From: Paralichthys olivaceus
Taxonomy: Eukaryota > Chordata > Actinopteri > Pleuronectiformes > Paralichthyidae
Assembly (NCBI RefSeq): GCF_024713975.1
Contig: NC_091093.1
Span: 17,295,501 to 17,359,500, forward strand
Direction: 5' to 3'
Length of the DNA stretch: 64,000 nt
How positions within the stretch are numbered: position 1 is the first letter of the stretch; each line of letters opens with the position of its first letter. This document shows, one piece after another, positions 45,801-64,000 of the stretch. The position numbers and the translations under genes were made by a program. A model generated the notes under the pieces. The model saw only the letters and a program-made list of their open reading frames with translations. It was not told the origin of the DNA and searched no databases.

Positions 45801-48800
45801 GGTACATAATGAATGGATGGATGAGTGGTGTACATAATGGATGGATGGATGGATGAGTGGTGTATATAATGAATGGATGGATGAGTGGTGTATATAGTGG
45901 ATGGATGGATGAGTGGTGTACATAATGGATGGATGGATGAGTGGTGTATATAGTGGATGGATGGATGAGTGGTGTATTTAATGAATGGATGGATGAGTGG
46001 TCCAGATGAATGGATGGATGTTCTAACTAGGAGATAAGACACATGTCTAAGCAGCAGTTTCCCTCAGGTGGATGGTATGATGGAGAGCTGGGTGCTCAGG
46101 TTAGCCACAGCCCTGAAGACCAATCTGAGAGATGTCAACGTGGTGATCACTGACTGGCTGTCCCTGGCTCACCAGCACTACCCCACTGCAGCTCAGAGCA
46201 CCCGCACTGTGGGGAAGGACATAGCTCATCTGCTGCACTCACTTCAGGTCAGGGGGGGAGGGGATTTCTGGGCCATTACATTTAAAATCGTGTTTCAGAG
46301 GAAACACTATTGACCAAACATGAATGTAGTGCAGTTGACAAGAAAATGTCAAATATCTGTCCAAAACAGGAACAGTACCAGTACCCACTGAGAAAAGCTC
46401 ATTTGATTGGCTACAGCCTTGGCGCTCACATCTCTGGATTTGCAGGAAGTTATCTGGAAGGTCCGGACAAGATTGGAAGAATCACTGGTGAGTTTTTCCA
46501 CGGCTGGTTTGTAGTTGTGTTGTGCTAGCTTAGGTCTCTCTGGCCAAAAACATAATTTGTATAAGGATAATGAACTTTCTGATTCTGTATTCTAAAACAA
46601 AAGCTTCAAGTTGAATATTGTTGATTTGTCCAGGTCTGGATCCAGCAGGGCCACTGTTTGAAGGCATGTCTCCCTCAGACAGACTCTCCCCAGATGACGC
46701 TGAATTTGTGGACGCCATCCACACCTTCACCCAGGAACGGATGGGCCTCAGTGTGGGCATCAAACAAGCAGTGGCACATTATGACTTTTACCCTAACGGA
46801 GGAGACTTCCAACCAGGATGTGACCTGCAAAACATTTACGAGCACATAACCCAGTACGGGCTTATGGGTACGATAAAGAACACACTGAAACCCCTCAGAA
46901 AATATATGTAGTGTATGTCCTCTGGGAATGTGTATTAAACCATATGGAACCAAAATGTCACAGAGAAAAAAGCTCCTGCTCTAGTCATTGCAGTAGTGAC
47001 GAAAAATGCAAAGGTGAGGTCAGAGGAAAAACTGTGGTATTTACAAAATCAAAAAAGTTTATCCTCTGAGAATAATGAACATGCCAAAAAAATTATGACA
47101 ATCCACTCATTGGGTTTCCCTGGCATCACAGTAATGTATTAACAGATCATCTTCAAATCAGCAGCTTTGCACTAAAGCTGAATAAATGATTTGAAGAGTC
47201 CATCCTCTGGGGAGAATGAATGTGCTCAGTACGTTTCAGGAGTTCATTTCATGACATTCTACCCAGTGGACTTTGATACGGTGGCGTAAGAAAGGTCCCA
47301 CTATTAACCACAACATCACGATTCAACCTCTGGGAACCATGAATAAAACTCAAAAAGGTTCCTGACTTTTCTACATTGAGTTCTCGCTTTAAGTTACCTT
47401 CAGAACAAGAGTGAACTCTTTTTATTCCACGTATCTGTTTATTTTGTGCTTTTTTTGGAGGATTTTAGTTTTTGTGAGATTGTAGAGAGTTTTTTTTCAG
47501 ACCATTCTGCATCTGAGCAATGTGTTGTGCAGCCTAACTGCTCCCTGGTTTGCCTCCTCCTCTGCTCTATCATAATATTTTTTTTATCTTAATAGCTCTT
47601 GCCACCTCAAAACACTGGTTTAGAAGCCATATCTTGGGCACCGGTTCATCTTTTGCTTGTTGACAGTTTCTAGTTCAGCGTCGAAGCAGATGCATTTAAT
47701 TTCCTCTAAGCGGCTGTGGGATTTATGGTACTTCTCAATCCAAAACACATCCACATCATATGTGACAGTGAGAACCACATTAAAGCATCTGTCATCCCCA
47801 GGAGCTAATTAGCAACATGTGCCCTCCTCTGCTCCGTCCATCGCTCTGAGCTGAGCTGCCTCCAGGCTGCAAGAGAAAAGAGCAGACCAGTGTCACACTT
47901 AATGAGACTCTTTTAGGAGCCACGACGGAGGGACAGTCTGATCAATGTCAGGATTTGCTGATAATGAACTCAATCCACCAGACATTGTGATTCAAGCCAC
48001 AGTCTTCCAACCCACATGTTGTGTGGAATTGATCTGTTAAAGGTTGTTTCAAGAACTCTTTTTTAAATGTCCACCATATGTTTGTTTCCTCCCAAAGGTT
48101 TCGAGCAGACAGTGAAATGTGCTCATGAACGCTCCGTCCATCTATTCATTGACTCCCTGCAGAACAAAGACAAGCAGAGCACGGCCTACAGCTGCACCGA
48201 TAAGAGCGCTTTCGACCACGGTGCGTGTCTGGACTGTCGGAAGAATCGCTGCAACACACTGGGCTACGGTATCAAGAAGGTTCCCAGCACAAGACACAAG
48301 AGGCTCTTCCTGAAAACACGTCCTCGGATGCCTTACAAACGTATGTGGATGTTCCTCATGATTTCAACCAAATAGCCCCAAAGTACATTTCTATACAAAT
48401 CTCAGATCTCCAAACAGTTCTGCATTTCGTTCTTGTAAAATCAATCATCCTACAGATATAAACAGCCTGAACTGATCAACTGAGAGGGATCCAACAGTAG
48501 TGCATAAAGATATGCAGCATCATCAGAGAATGAGAGTAGAGCTCATACATCCACTGAGGCCCTGCAGTCCTCCTCATGAAAATACATTTTCCAACAACAT
48601 TCACAGTTATTTTCTGAGAAATCATTGAAAATGTTGAGAAAAAAACCTGCAATGTTAAAGGAAGTGGAAAAAAAAGATCCTGGAGCCGCCCTGCACAAAA
48701 ATTCCATGGAAATTGGTTTTTGCTTAATACTTTGCAAATTCCACTACTTAAATTCAAATTGAAATACTTGAATTAATCATTTTTGTTGGTGGCCATATCT

Positions 48801-50928
48801 ATTTTCTGCTAATTTATACTTTAACATCACTTCAACAATTTGAAAACGTATAACTTTGCAGATTCAGGAAAATATACATTAATGTGTTGTGGGTTAAGAT
48901 ACTAGTCAGTTGATGGTGTCAGTTCATAACCCAGCCATATACTGATTAAGTAAAATGTTCCACACATTTACCAGCTTTACAAAATATGATCTTTACTTGT
49001 AACTTCTACTCTGATATTGCTTCTTTTACTGAAGTCACAGGTCTGAGTACTTCTCCTTTGGGGAACAGAAATAAAGAGAGGGAAAACAATAAATAGATTA
49101 CAATTTGAAAGAAGTACTATATGTAATGTGTGAAAAGTAAAGTATATTAATACAATTTGCATTATAATATGATGAGATATGACATGGGTGCTTTGGATGG
49201 ATAATGCATCAATTATTCTTATTAATCATCAGAATGGAATTGATTCACAGTCTCACATAATCACCAGTTGTAATCACACTTTTCTGTCTTCATCTCCTCT
49301 GCTCCTACTTGTCCTCTGAAGTCTATCATTACCAGTTTAGGATCCAGTTTGTCAACCAGATGGAGAGGATGGAGCCCTCTCTCCGCCTCTTCATCACCGG
49401 AACGCAGGAGGAGAGTGGAAACCTCCGTATCTCCTTGTGAGTTCCTGTACCAACCTCCCATCGGACTTACATTGCATCACATCGATGCTCAGTGAACCCT
49501 GAACTCTCGGATACATGCAAAATGCAGATGGGCTCTCAACACCATAGCGATAAAAAGCGAGCCCCTGCATGAAAGAGAGCTAGAAATGGGGACGATAGAT
49601 TAAATTATTTACTTGAGACACTATTCCCTGACAAGTGTGTGATCCCTTGTATTCTGTGTATCAAAGAGTGTCTTTGCTTTGTTGTGAAGAAACGTGACGG
49701 CCTTTTGCAGGATGTTCTCTGCTATAATCATCTTTCTCTCTCTTTACTTTCCACTTCAGCAACGAAAAGATCTCGGGTAATAAGACCTACACCTTCCTGA
49801 TCACCCTGGACCGAGACTTGGGTGATCTGATGCTGCTCAGATTGCACTGGGAGCGACCGGCCCTGTGGAAGAACGTGTGGAGCCGGATGCAGACCATCAT
49901 GCCCTGGGGCGGCCGAGAGGGAAAACCACTGCTGACTGTGAAAAAGATCAGCATCAAATCTGGCGAGACGCAGAAAAGGTAAAAGTCCTCTTCACTGTAA
50001 ATTACAGAACTTCAAATCTTATTGCACAAATTCCTTTTTCTTTCCACACAGAAACATGAAAACTATGCACACTTGCAATGAAGGTTGTTGAAGCGTCACA
50101 TTTAACATCACTTTGATTTGCGTCAAGTGATCAAAAAGTTTTTATGTAATTTTGAAACTTAATGTCATTTTACAGTGTAACATTAAGATGTAAGCAGCAT
50201 TTTAAATGTAACCTGCTGGTAGTTTAGAGCATCAGCTTCTTTGTTATGTGCAAAGTGCAGAGAGAGTGTGAGGTCAAGAAAATCAAACATGTCGCACAAC
50301 CCTCCAACAACATACAACACACCATGCTTTATTACACAATGTGGTCAGGTTGTTGGACTAACGGTGGTGGTATAGACATGTAACCAAACAAGTATCCAGA
50401 CTACAAACACCACAATGCAAGAAAAATCACAGCAAAAGTTACTTATTAAAATGTGGGGTAGTAAATAAAAGACTATATTACTACTATAACATGTATGTAT
50501 TGGTACAGATTGACAGAAATAGTATATAATAATGATAATAATTAATGAACATAAATTATAAAAAGAATAATTGTACTTAAGTACAATGAGTGAATACACT
50601 GTACTGTAAGATAGAAGGACAAGTTTAATAATTGTTATTTTCAGAGGATTGTTAATACTTGAGTTATTTAATTTAATGCATAATTAAATGTTCCAGTATA
50701 AATATAAAAAAACCTTCCACATCTTAACTATCGCAGTCTTTTAACGCCACCTAGTGGATTGTTTCCTAACCACAGGTCCCACTCATGCCAACATTGTTTT
50801 TGTTTTCCAGAACCTCTTTTTGTGCCATGACAGACAACGAGCAACATGTCGAGCTGTCACAAGATAAAGTGTTTGTGCGCTGCAAAGACGAGACGCCAAG
50901 ACAGCGCAGAAGAAAGCTCAACCAGTAG
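42723..50928 (+). CDS. lipc: Hepatic triacylglycerol lipase (hepatic lipase)
   Basis: This secreted lipase/phospholipase of the pancreatic-lipase superfamily binds heparan sulfate on liver endothelium and remodels HDL and remnant lipoproteins in mammals. Nine exons: 42723-42804, 45004-45182, 46068-46247, 46370-46487, 46634-46867, 48098-48340, 49322-49436, 49760-49978, 50811-50928. Total 1488 nt, 495 residues plus TAG (human 499). A short hydrophobic signal peptide ([14 protein letters not shown]) is followed by the alpha/beta-hydrolase domain with Ser163 in GYSLGAH, Asp189 in GLDPAG and His274 in CAHERSVH, the catalytic triad. The lid lies between the Cys of FQPGC and VKC272. A PLAT domain (about 347-455) and a basic tail (RQRRRK) suited to heparin binding follow. 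LPL and LIPG are less likely: MGLSVGIKQ and HYDFYPNGG match LIPC, and so does synteny. The ATG at 42723 is the only one in exon 1; the upstream in-frame GTG is not a start. Confidence 0.97.
42805..45003 (+). other. lipc: lipc intron 1
   Basis: A 2.2-kb AT-rich intron, with an especially A-rich stretch at about 44520-44900. No repeat or exon was identified. Confidence 0.55.
45004..45182 (+). CDS. lipc: lipc exon 2 (residues 28-87)
   Basis: The exon encodes [16 protein letters not shown] through [10 protein letters not shown] and ITHGWS. The oxyanion-region HGW is present, as is an N-S-S glycosylation sequon. It is 179 nt with donor gtaagg. Confidence 0.95.
45525..46020. repeat. Minisatellite in lipc intron 2 (about 28-bp unit)
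   Basis: About 17 imperfect units of the form (g/a)atggatggatgagtgg followed by tgtatata(a/g)t or tacataat. The common length is 28 bp, with 24-32 bp variants differing by ATGG insertions. It ends about 47 bp before exon 3. All long open frames here, reading HPSIH or HYIHHSS patterns, are artefacts. Confidence 0.95.
46068..46247 (+). CDS. lipc: lipc exon 3 (residues 88-147)
   Basis: The exon encodes [17 protein letters not shown] through IAHLLHSLQ. It is 180 nt, phase 0, the same size as in human. The upstream intron ends in the minisatellite. Confidence 0.96.
46370..46487 (+). CDS. lipc: lipc exon 4 (residues 148-187; catalytic Ser)
   Basis: The exon encodes [18 protein letters not shown], then AHISGFAG through IGRIT. 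Ser163 in GYSLG is the nucleophile. It is 118 nt. Confidence 0.97.
46634..46867 (+). CDS. lipc: lipc exon 5 (residues 187-265; catalytic Asp)
   Basis: The exon encodes [12 protein letters not shown], then [18 protein letters not shown], then [14 protein letters not shown]. Asp189 is the triad acid and the start of the lid region is here. It is 234 nt with donor gtacga. Confidence 0.97.
46868..48097 (+). other. lipc: lipc intron 5
   Basis: A 1.2-kb intron without recognised repeats or exons. Confidence 0.55.
48098..48340 (+). CDS. lipc: lipc exon 6 (residues 265-346; catalytic His)
   Basis: The exon encodes [16 protein letters not shown] through [13 protein letters not shown] and RPRMPYK. 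His274 completes the triad. It is 243 nt with donor gtatgt. Confidence 0.97.
48341..49321 (+). other. lipc: lipc intron 6
   Basis: A 1.0-kb AT-rich intron. Nothing recognisable besides the splice sites. Confidence 0.55.
49322..49436 (+). CDS. lipc: lipc exon 7 (residues 346-384; PLAT start)
   Basis: The exon encodes [15 protein letters not shown] through GNLRIS. It opens the PLAT lipid-binding domain. It is 115 nt, slightly shorter than I recall for human. Confidence 0.93.
49760..49978 (+). CDS. lipc: lipc exon 8 (residues 384-457)
   Basis: The exon encodes [17 protein letters not shown], then [16 protein letters not shown] through KSGETQK. It includes an NKT glycosylation sequon and the Trp-containing lipid-contact region. 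It is 219 nt. Confidence 0.95.
49979..50810 (+). other. lipc: lipc intron 8
   Basis: A 0.8-kb AT-rich intron. No further feature seen. Confidence 0.55.
50811..50928 (+). CDS. lipc: lipc exon 9 (residues 457-495, stop)
   Basis: The exon encodes [18 protein letters not shown], then [19 protein letters not shown] and TAG. Unlike LPL, whose last exon is non-coding, the stop lies in this exon, as in human LIPC. Confidence 0.94.
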
Positions 50929-51450
50929 ACCTGTGTGGGTTCCTTCAATATGTTCCAGACTCAAGATCTCTAAAGGGTGTTCCACCAGGTCACAACGGGA
51001 TGAGATTCTGCTGTGCAGATTTAGGGAGCACAATAGAAAATATTCATTGTATTTTTTGAAAGATGTGGCACTAAACTAATATTACAAATAGTGTTACTGA
51101 GGCTAGAAAGCAAACTAGCAATGTTTGTAAACTGTGTTTACAATTTACAGCAATCTGATGTTTGAATATATGATATCATTTTTTAGAGTCCAGCATGTGC
51201 AGATTTACATCTCTGTCCACAAACACATTTCTTAAACAGTTGAAAGTTTGCCAATTTAAATATTAACCAGACAGTGAACAAAGTCAGAAGTTCAACAACC
51301 TTTTGATGACGTTAATGCAGTGTACGTGTTTTGTTTTTTTAAAGTGTCTAATTTTCTATGTAAAATTATCAATCTCATAATTTAAAAACATACACAAGTC
51401 TTGCCAATAACTTTATATGAATATATTGTGACTCAAAATCATACCAAAGC

Positions 51451-51456
51451 AATAAA
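51451..51456 (+). terminator. lipc: lipc poly(A) signal
   Basis: AATAAA 523 bp after the stop codon, followed by a T-rich stretch. It is the first canonical signal after the stop codon and fits a short 3' UTR. Confidence 0.6.
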
Positions 51457-52003
51457 TCTACACTTCTTTTCTATTCTATCTGGTGGTCCGAGCTTTCTCT
51501 CCTCATCTGTGAAGGTGGATCTTATTTAAACACTGACAAACTCAGAACCAGACTGTCACAAGATAACAGAGGACAACAAACAAGAACTTGTGAACTGTAG
51601 AGTTTGAGTTAATGTCCAACAAATAATAAAAGTCAAAGCTCAGTCAGTAAACAGAAATTCAGCAGAAAGATCCAAATGGTAGTATTCAGCGAGTGGTGAC
51701 CCCAGAGGGGTTCGCTGAAGGCAAACTGAAGGCAGTAAACTCAGGTTTAATCACAGAGACAGTTAACGTGAGCTCATGTCAGACCATCGTGTCTGACTGC
51801 ATGAGAAGATCCAAATGCTGCAGGATCCGACCAATCACCACCTCCGCTACTGTCAAACTTTATACTGAGAAGAAGGAAACTTGTAAAAAACATTTCAATC
51901 GTAAACTTGTCTTAAAAGACACACACAACATGTCATGGTACCTTTTGCTATTATATTATCAACAGAGAACCAACAGAGAACACAAACCTTTGATCAATTA
52001 TGT

Positions 52004-52009
52004 TTTATT
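52004..52009 (-). terminator. adam10: adam10 distal poly(A) signal
   Basis: AATAAA on the minus strand, 2.5 kb beyond the adam10 stop. Closer candidates lie at 54328-54333, 54018-54023, 53569-53574 and 52773-52778. Mammalian ADAM10 has a long 3' UTR, which favours a distal site. Confidence 0.45.
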
Positions 52010-54499
52010 AATGTATTTCAAGTAGTTCAAAGAAAAATCATATATTTGCACAATACCTTTGCAAATTTTGTAAAATTTTCAAAGTAAGCGTGTTGGGGAA
52101 ACAGAACAAAATAAGTAAATTCAAAACAAAAAGACACTGTATAAAACACAGAAGACATTAAAATCAGACAGCAGTTCTGAACCTTTACTGGTTTGGAGTC
52201 TCAGTTTACACCTCTTACACTTCAGTGCACGTTTTCTTAACATCACAGAAATGTGAAAGCAAAGAAGAATTTTCCCAGAGTATTTACCCTAAACACCCAC
52301 ATATTGTCCACACCATACCATAGCAACACAGAGAAAACGATGATTCAGCAAAGACACACGTACGCACACACACACATGAACACAAGTCAAAGAGAATCAA
52401 GAATATAGTTCAGGCTCTGACCCCGTAGCACCAAACAACAAACAGAATCAGCAAAAGAAGCAATAGAGGGTTGCATTGCAAACTTTGCAGTAGCATGAAA
52501 AACTATCTTGTTATGAAAACACAATAGAATTTCTTCACGCATTCATCTCGGAGAAAGAAATCGATGAAGGCATTTCTTTGTGAAGAGGCCAACGTGAGTG
52601 CTGTGTGACCGTCTGCATAGAATCTGATTTTAACAACATCCTCGCACCCTGCACAGAAAACAATGCGGAGCTGTAGCTGTGCTTCATACAACTCTTTCAC
52701 AAGGTCGAGATATATAAGTATCCTTTGACAAAGTTCTCCCTCATAAAATAACTTTAAAAAACTATATATATATTTATTTCTATATTTGCCAGTAACGCAA
52801 CTCTCATCAATCTGTCAGTGAAGGTGACGGACGACAACTGAAAACTCAAATTAAGCCAAAGCAGGGCTGGACATTAATATGATACCATAGAAAGTAAATA
52901 CTAATTACAAGCTGAAACCGTGGAATATAATCTGAAATTCTATGTTGGTAACATTTGGTTGTGTGTAAATCAATCATCCTTTACATTTCCTGTGATAATC
53001 ATGCGTTGTCCTAGGCCTCATCATTTCGAGCACATTTCATCTTTCAGTTTCTGCAGTGCACACAACAAATGAACAATCCAGCACTGCGCTGCTCCAGCCT
53101 AAGTAAAGCTCCCTGACACTAGTTCACCAATTTCAGGCACATTTTTAATGTAATTAGATAAACCAAGGGGCGTAATAAGGATAACAAGGTGCCTTGAGAA
53201 AATCCCAATCAGTAGAAAAACGACAGAACAGAGGAAGAAATGGCCGACACGTATTGATTGTTCACTCTGGTAAGTGTCCGCTACCAGCAGCAACAGCAAC
53301 AACAATAAAATTAGAAACTCTAGTTTCCCTCAGTTGAGTCAACTTTTCCAGATATACAAAATAATCTGAACTGCAAGTAAAAAGCAATAAAAGCAAAATC
53401 CACAATCACATTTAAACCCGAGAGGTTCTTCATCTGGCTACAGAGACCGAGAGGATCCAACCAGCCGAGAGTGGTTTCAACAGATATTATTTTCTTAAAG
53501 ACTGCGAGTTTGTAAAAGTTAAAAGTTTGATACAATCAGGTTGATAAAAGCTATATATTCTCTCACCATTTATTCCAGCCCCAGACTAAAGACTATTATG
53601 TAAACACAGCTGCAGAACCATGACAACAAGAAAAATACATATCTAGAAAATATATCTCCCCTGCCACAACCCTCCATCTGCGACAGATGACTCTATAATC
53701 TACATCCTCTTCACCAACAACTAACCCTTCTGCACAGGCATCAGCCAGGAGGGACTTTACCCTGAAATATGCATGCAGCCGTCTTTCCCACCCAACACAC
53801 ATGTTTGCTGTTGTGTTAATAATCCTGAGAAAGTGAATTAAAACAATAATAATCTTCATCATACAAATGATCAGGTTCATTCGAAGGAGAAAAATCTACT
53901 GTCACATCTGTACAATTGCACACTGAAGGAACATGTTTGCTTTAGAAATGAAAAGCTTCAGTTTCTGATAGTGTTTTGATTTTTAAACAATCTAATTACA
54001 TTGGCAATTATATATTTTTTATTCCAAGAAAATGTCTCTGTTGTTTCTGATTGGTGGAAAAAACTCATGCGACTTGCAGTCCTGCTATTGTGCTGATGAT
54101 GGCAGCACTTTGGAGAGGAAGAGCAGGAAAGAAAAAGGTTGCACAGACAGAGGAAGGCAAACTCTGACACAAAGCTGCTTCTCTCCTCAAAACAAAAAGA
54201 AAAACGATTAAGACCACATAACAGAGCAGTGAATTTCTGCTCATGTCCCTCCTTGGAAAAAATATTTCCAATAAAAGCTGTGTGAACCACTGCTGATCTG
54301 GCTCTCAGAGCAGAGGAGCTTAGCAAGTTTATTCGGCCCAAAAAACTAAACTAACAAAAAATTAAAACTTCAGGCTTTTGTCCAGTGAAAATGTTTCAGT
54401 TACAAGTTCTTTGAATGTTCTGGTAAATGTAACTCTTTGGAGTGAAGTGCTCCCATTGTAGGCACTAGGAAGAACTAAGGCAAAGAGCTGACCAGTGTC
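52010..54499 (-). other. adam10: adam10 3' UTR (probable)
   Basis: This 2.5 kb of AT-rich sequence between the adam10 stop and its distal AATAAA has no coding signal. It is called 3' UTR by analogy with the long mammalian ADAM10 UTR. Several internal poly(A) signals suggest alternative ends. Confidence 0.5.
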
Positions 54500-62670
<8,171 letters not shown>

Positions 62671-63439
62671 CTGAAAAGAAGAATATGAGAAAATGTAAAG
62701 CAAAGTTGTGCTTGAACATACTGACATGTGGACAAAGCCATATAGATTCACAGGTCCGCTGAGAGTTTGACACTCAATCCGTAATGTTAAAGTCATGCTT
62801 TCACTACAAGGTTTAATAGTATGAATATCACACCCTGGAAAACTAAGCCAGCACACAAAGGATTTGCAAGAAAAGGTAAGCAGCATTTAAAAAAAAAATT
62901 CTGAGCCTCACCAGGCTGCTGGGCTCAGTGAGTCAGAAGAATTATGTCATGAGGAAAAACACATGAACATTTTTCTGCACGGCCATGATACATTTTTTTT
63001 ATAATCCTCTCATTCACATAACCATCACCTCAAAGAAAAAAGGCTTGCATCACATGAGTTGCACATGAGCCACCAGCTTCCCAGAGACCTAAGGCAATGC
63101 AGTGAGCAGCTGAGAGGAGCAGGGATGTCTTTATCAATCACATGAGTTAAACTCAAGGTGTGAAGCTCCCTCCAGATGACTCTAATGGTGATCACATTAC
63201 TCTCTCTCACACTGAGACCACAATTATACCACTTCTGTTTTGTAAAATTAATGGCCATGTTTCAAAATCTAAAGATTTAAGTACTGAAGCCCAAGATGAG
63301 ATAATCTGATGGCACCATCAGGGTTATTTTCTCAGACATTAGAGAACACCTCATGCCCACAGACATAAACAACTGTTTTCAAAGGGACTGAGCTTTAGCG
63401 TCTGAGTAAAATTGGAGCAGAAGATCAAACTAAATGATT

Positions 63440-63585
63440 CAGCCTCCTATTATCTTTATCACTTATCCTTTAGGGGTCGTGACAGGGCTGGAGCCAATCC
63501 CAGCTGACGTGGCAAGAGCCAGGGCACACCCTGGACAAGTCACTGTGCCACAGGGCTGACATACGAAAACAAACAACCATTCACA
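63440..63585. mobile_element. Dispersed teleost repeat copy in adam10 intron 2
   Basis: The order tatcacttatcctttagggg, tggagccaatcccagctgac, gggcacaccctggacaagtc, cacagggctgacata and acaaccattcacactca matches a very widespread fish repeat (ggctggagccaatcccagctgaca). The copy is moderately diverged. Confidence 0.7.
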
Positions 63586-63912
63586 CTCATATTGTAGATA
63601 TATGATATCATTAATGACTGACTGAAACAATATTTTGCATATGCAGGTTCTTCAGAGGATAAAAAACATTTGTATACTTGTTGCATAGGCAGAATTACTA
63701 CACTGCTAAAAATTAGTACAGAGAATAAAAAAGATAAAAATGGCGTATAAGAGACATAGAGATGGATGTGGGAAGGAGTAGTACGTGTTTGGGAAACTGA
63801 AATGGCAAATAAGGCTGTGAGGTTCAGACAGAGACCAGGATTTCCTCCTCCAGGATGACTCCTTGACCTGCACGAGCGTGCACTTTTTGCGTTCACTTTT
63901 TGCAGTCTCATT

Positions 63913-63920
<8 letters not shown>

Positions 63921-64000
<80 letters not shown>
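63921..64000. repeat. (AC)n microsatellite running off the window
   Basis: At least 80 bp of pure AC, preceded by CT repeats, reaching the last base. Its true length is unknown. Confidence 0.97.

Larger units (their letters stand above)
62671..64000 (-). other. adam10: adam10 intron 2 (partial)
   Basis: Intronic sequence running off the window. It holds a dispersed repeat at about 63440-63585 and the terminal AC tract. I searched for the expected exon 2 and did not find it here. Confidence 0.7.

Noticed and set aside
45433..46042. Three overlapping open frames of 124-139 residues rich in HPSIH and HYIHHSS
   Set aside because: They are translations of the 28-bp minisatellite in lipc intron 2; open in several frames because the repeat lacks stops, not because it codes.
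63540..63998. 152-residue minus strand frame beginning in a Val-Cys run
   Set aside because: It starts in the AC microsatellite and runs through a dispersed repeat in adam10 intron 2.
62671..64000. adam10 exon 2
   Set aside because: I looked for the conserved prodomain start expected upstream of exon 3 and saw none; it must be beyond the window.

Overview
This is a window of vertebrate nuclear DNA, almost certainly from a ray-finned (teleost) fish. It carries four spliced, intron-rich protein-coding genes in the order and orientation aldh1a2 (-), aqp9 (+), lipc (+), adam10 (-). This matches the ALDH1A2-AQP9-LIPC-ADAM10 block of human 15q21-q22. The proteins are close to the human ones but diverged to a fish-like degree, introns are short, and the non-coding DNA holds dinucleotide microsatellites and several dispersed repeats typical of teleosts. 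There are no prokaryotic operons, CRISPR arrays or phage features. Most long open frames in the window are chance readings of introns or simple repeats.

Layout. 1-996 is the 3' flank/UTR of aldh1a2. 997-22991 (-) holds all 13 coding exons of aldh1a2, the retinoic-acid-synthesising aldehyde dehydrogenase; they join in frame to 518 codons, the human length. A TATA box, a CCAAT box and a GA-repeat leader lie at 23000-23209. 23210-27522 is the divergent intergenic region between aldh1a2 and aqp9, with two fields of old tandem duplications and one GC-rich stretch that looks regulatory. 27523-38020 (+) holds six exons of aqp9, an aquaglyceroporin of 288 residues. 38021-42722 is the aqp9 3' end, intergenic DNA and the lipc promoter. 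42723-50928 (+) holds nine exons of lipc, hepatic triglyceride lipase, 495 residues. lipc and adam10 converge, with candidate poly(A) signals about 550 bp apart (51451 and 52009). 54500-62670 (-) holds the last 14 coding exons of adam10, matching human exons 3-16. The signal peptide and first prodomain exon lie beyond base 64000.

The four genes are not a pathway. aldh1a2 makes retinoic acid in the cytosol, aqp9 moves glycerol and small neutral solutes, lipc is a secreted lipase, and adam10 is a membrane sheddase. They are neighbours through ancient synteny, although aqp9 and lipc are both liver-associated in mammals. Exon borders were placed by GT/AG sites and checked by phase; the coding total of each complete gene is a multiple of three.

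I found no new gene system. The points most worth a second look are the GA-repeat that fills most of the aldh1a2 leader, candidate regulatory motifs in aldh1a2 intron 1 and upstream of aldh1a2 and aqp9, a Tyr in the aqp9 pore filter where mammalian AQP9 has Cys, a 28-bp minisatellite in lipc intron 2, and several diverged tandem or inverted-repeat elements.
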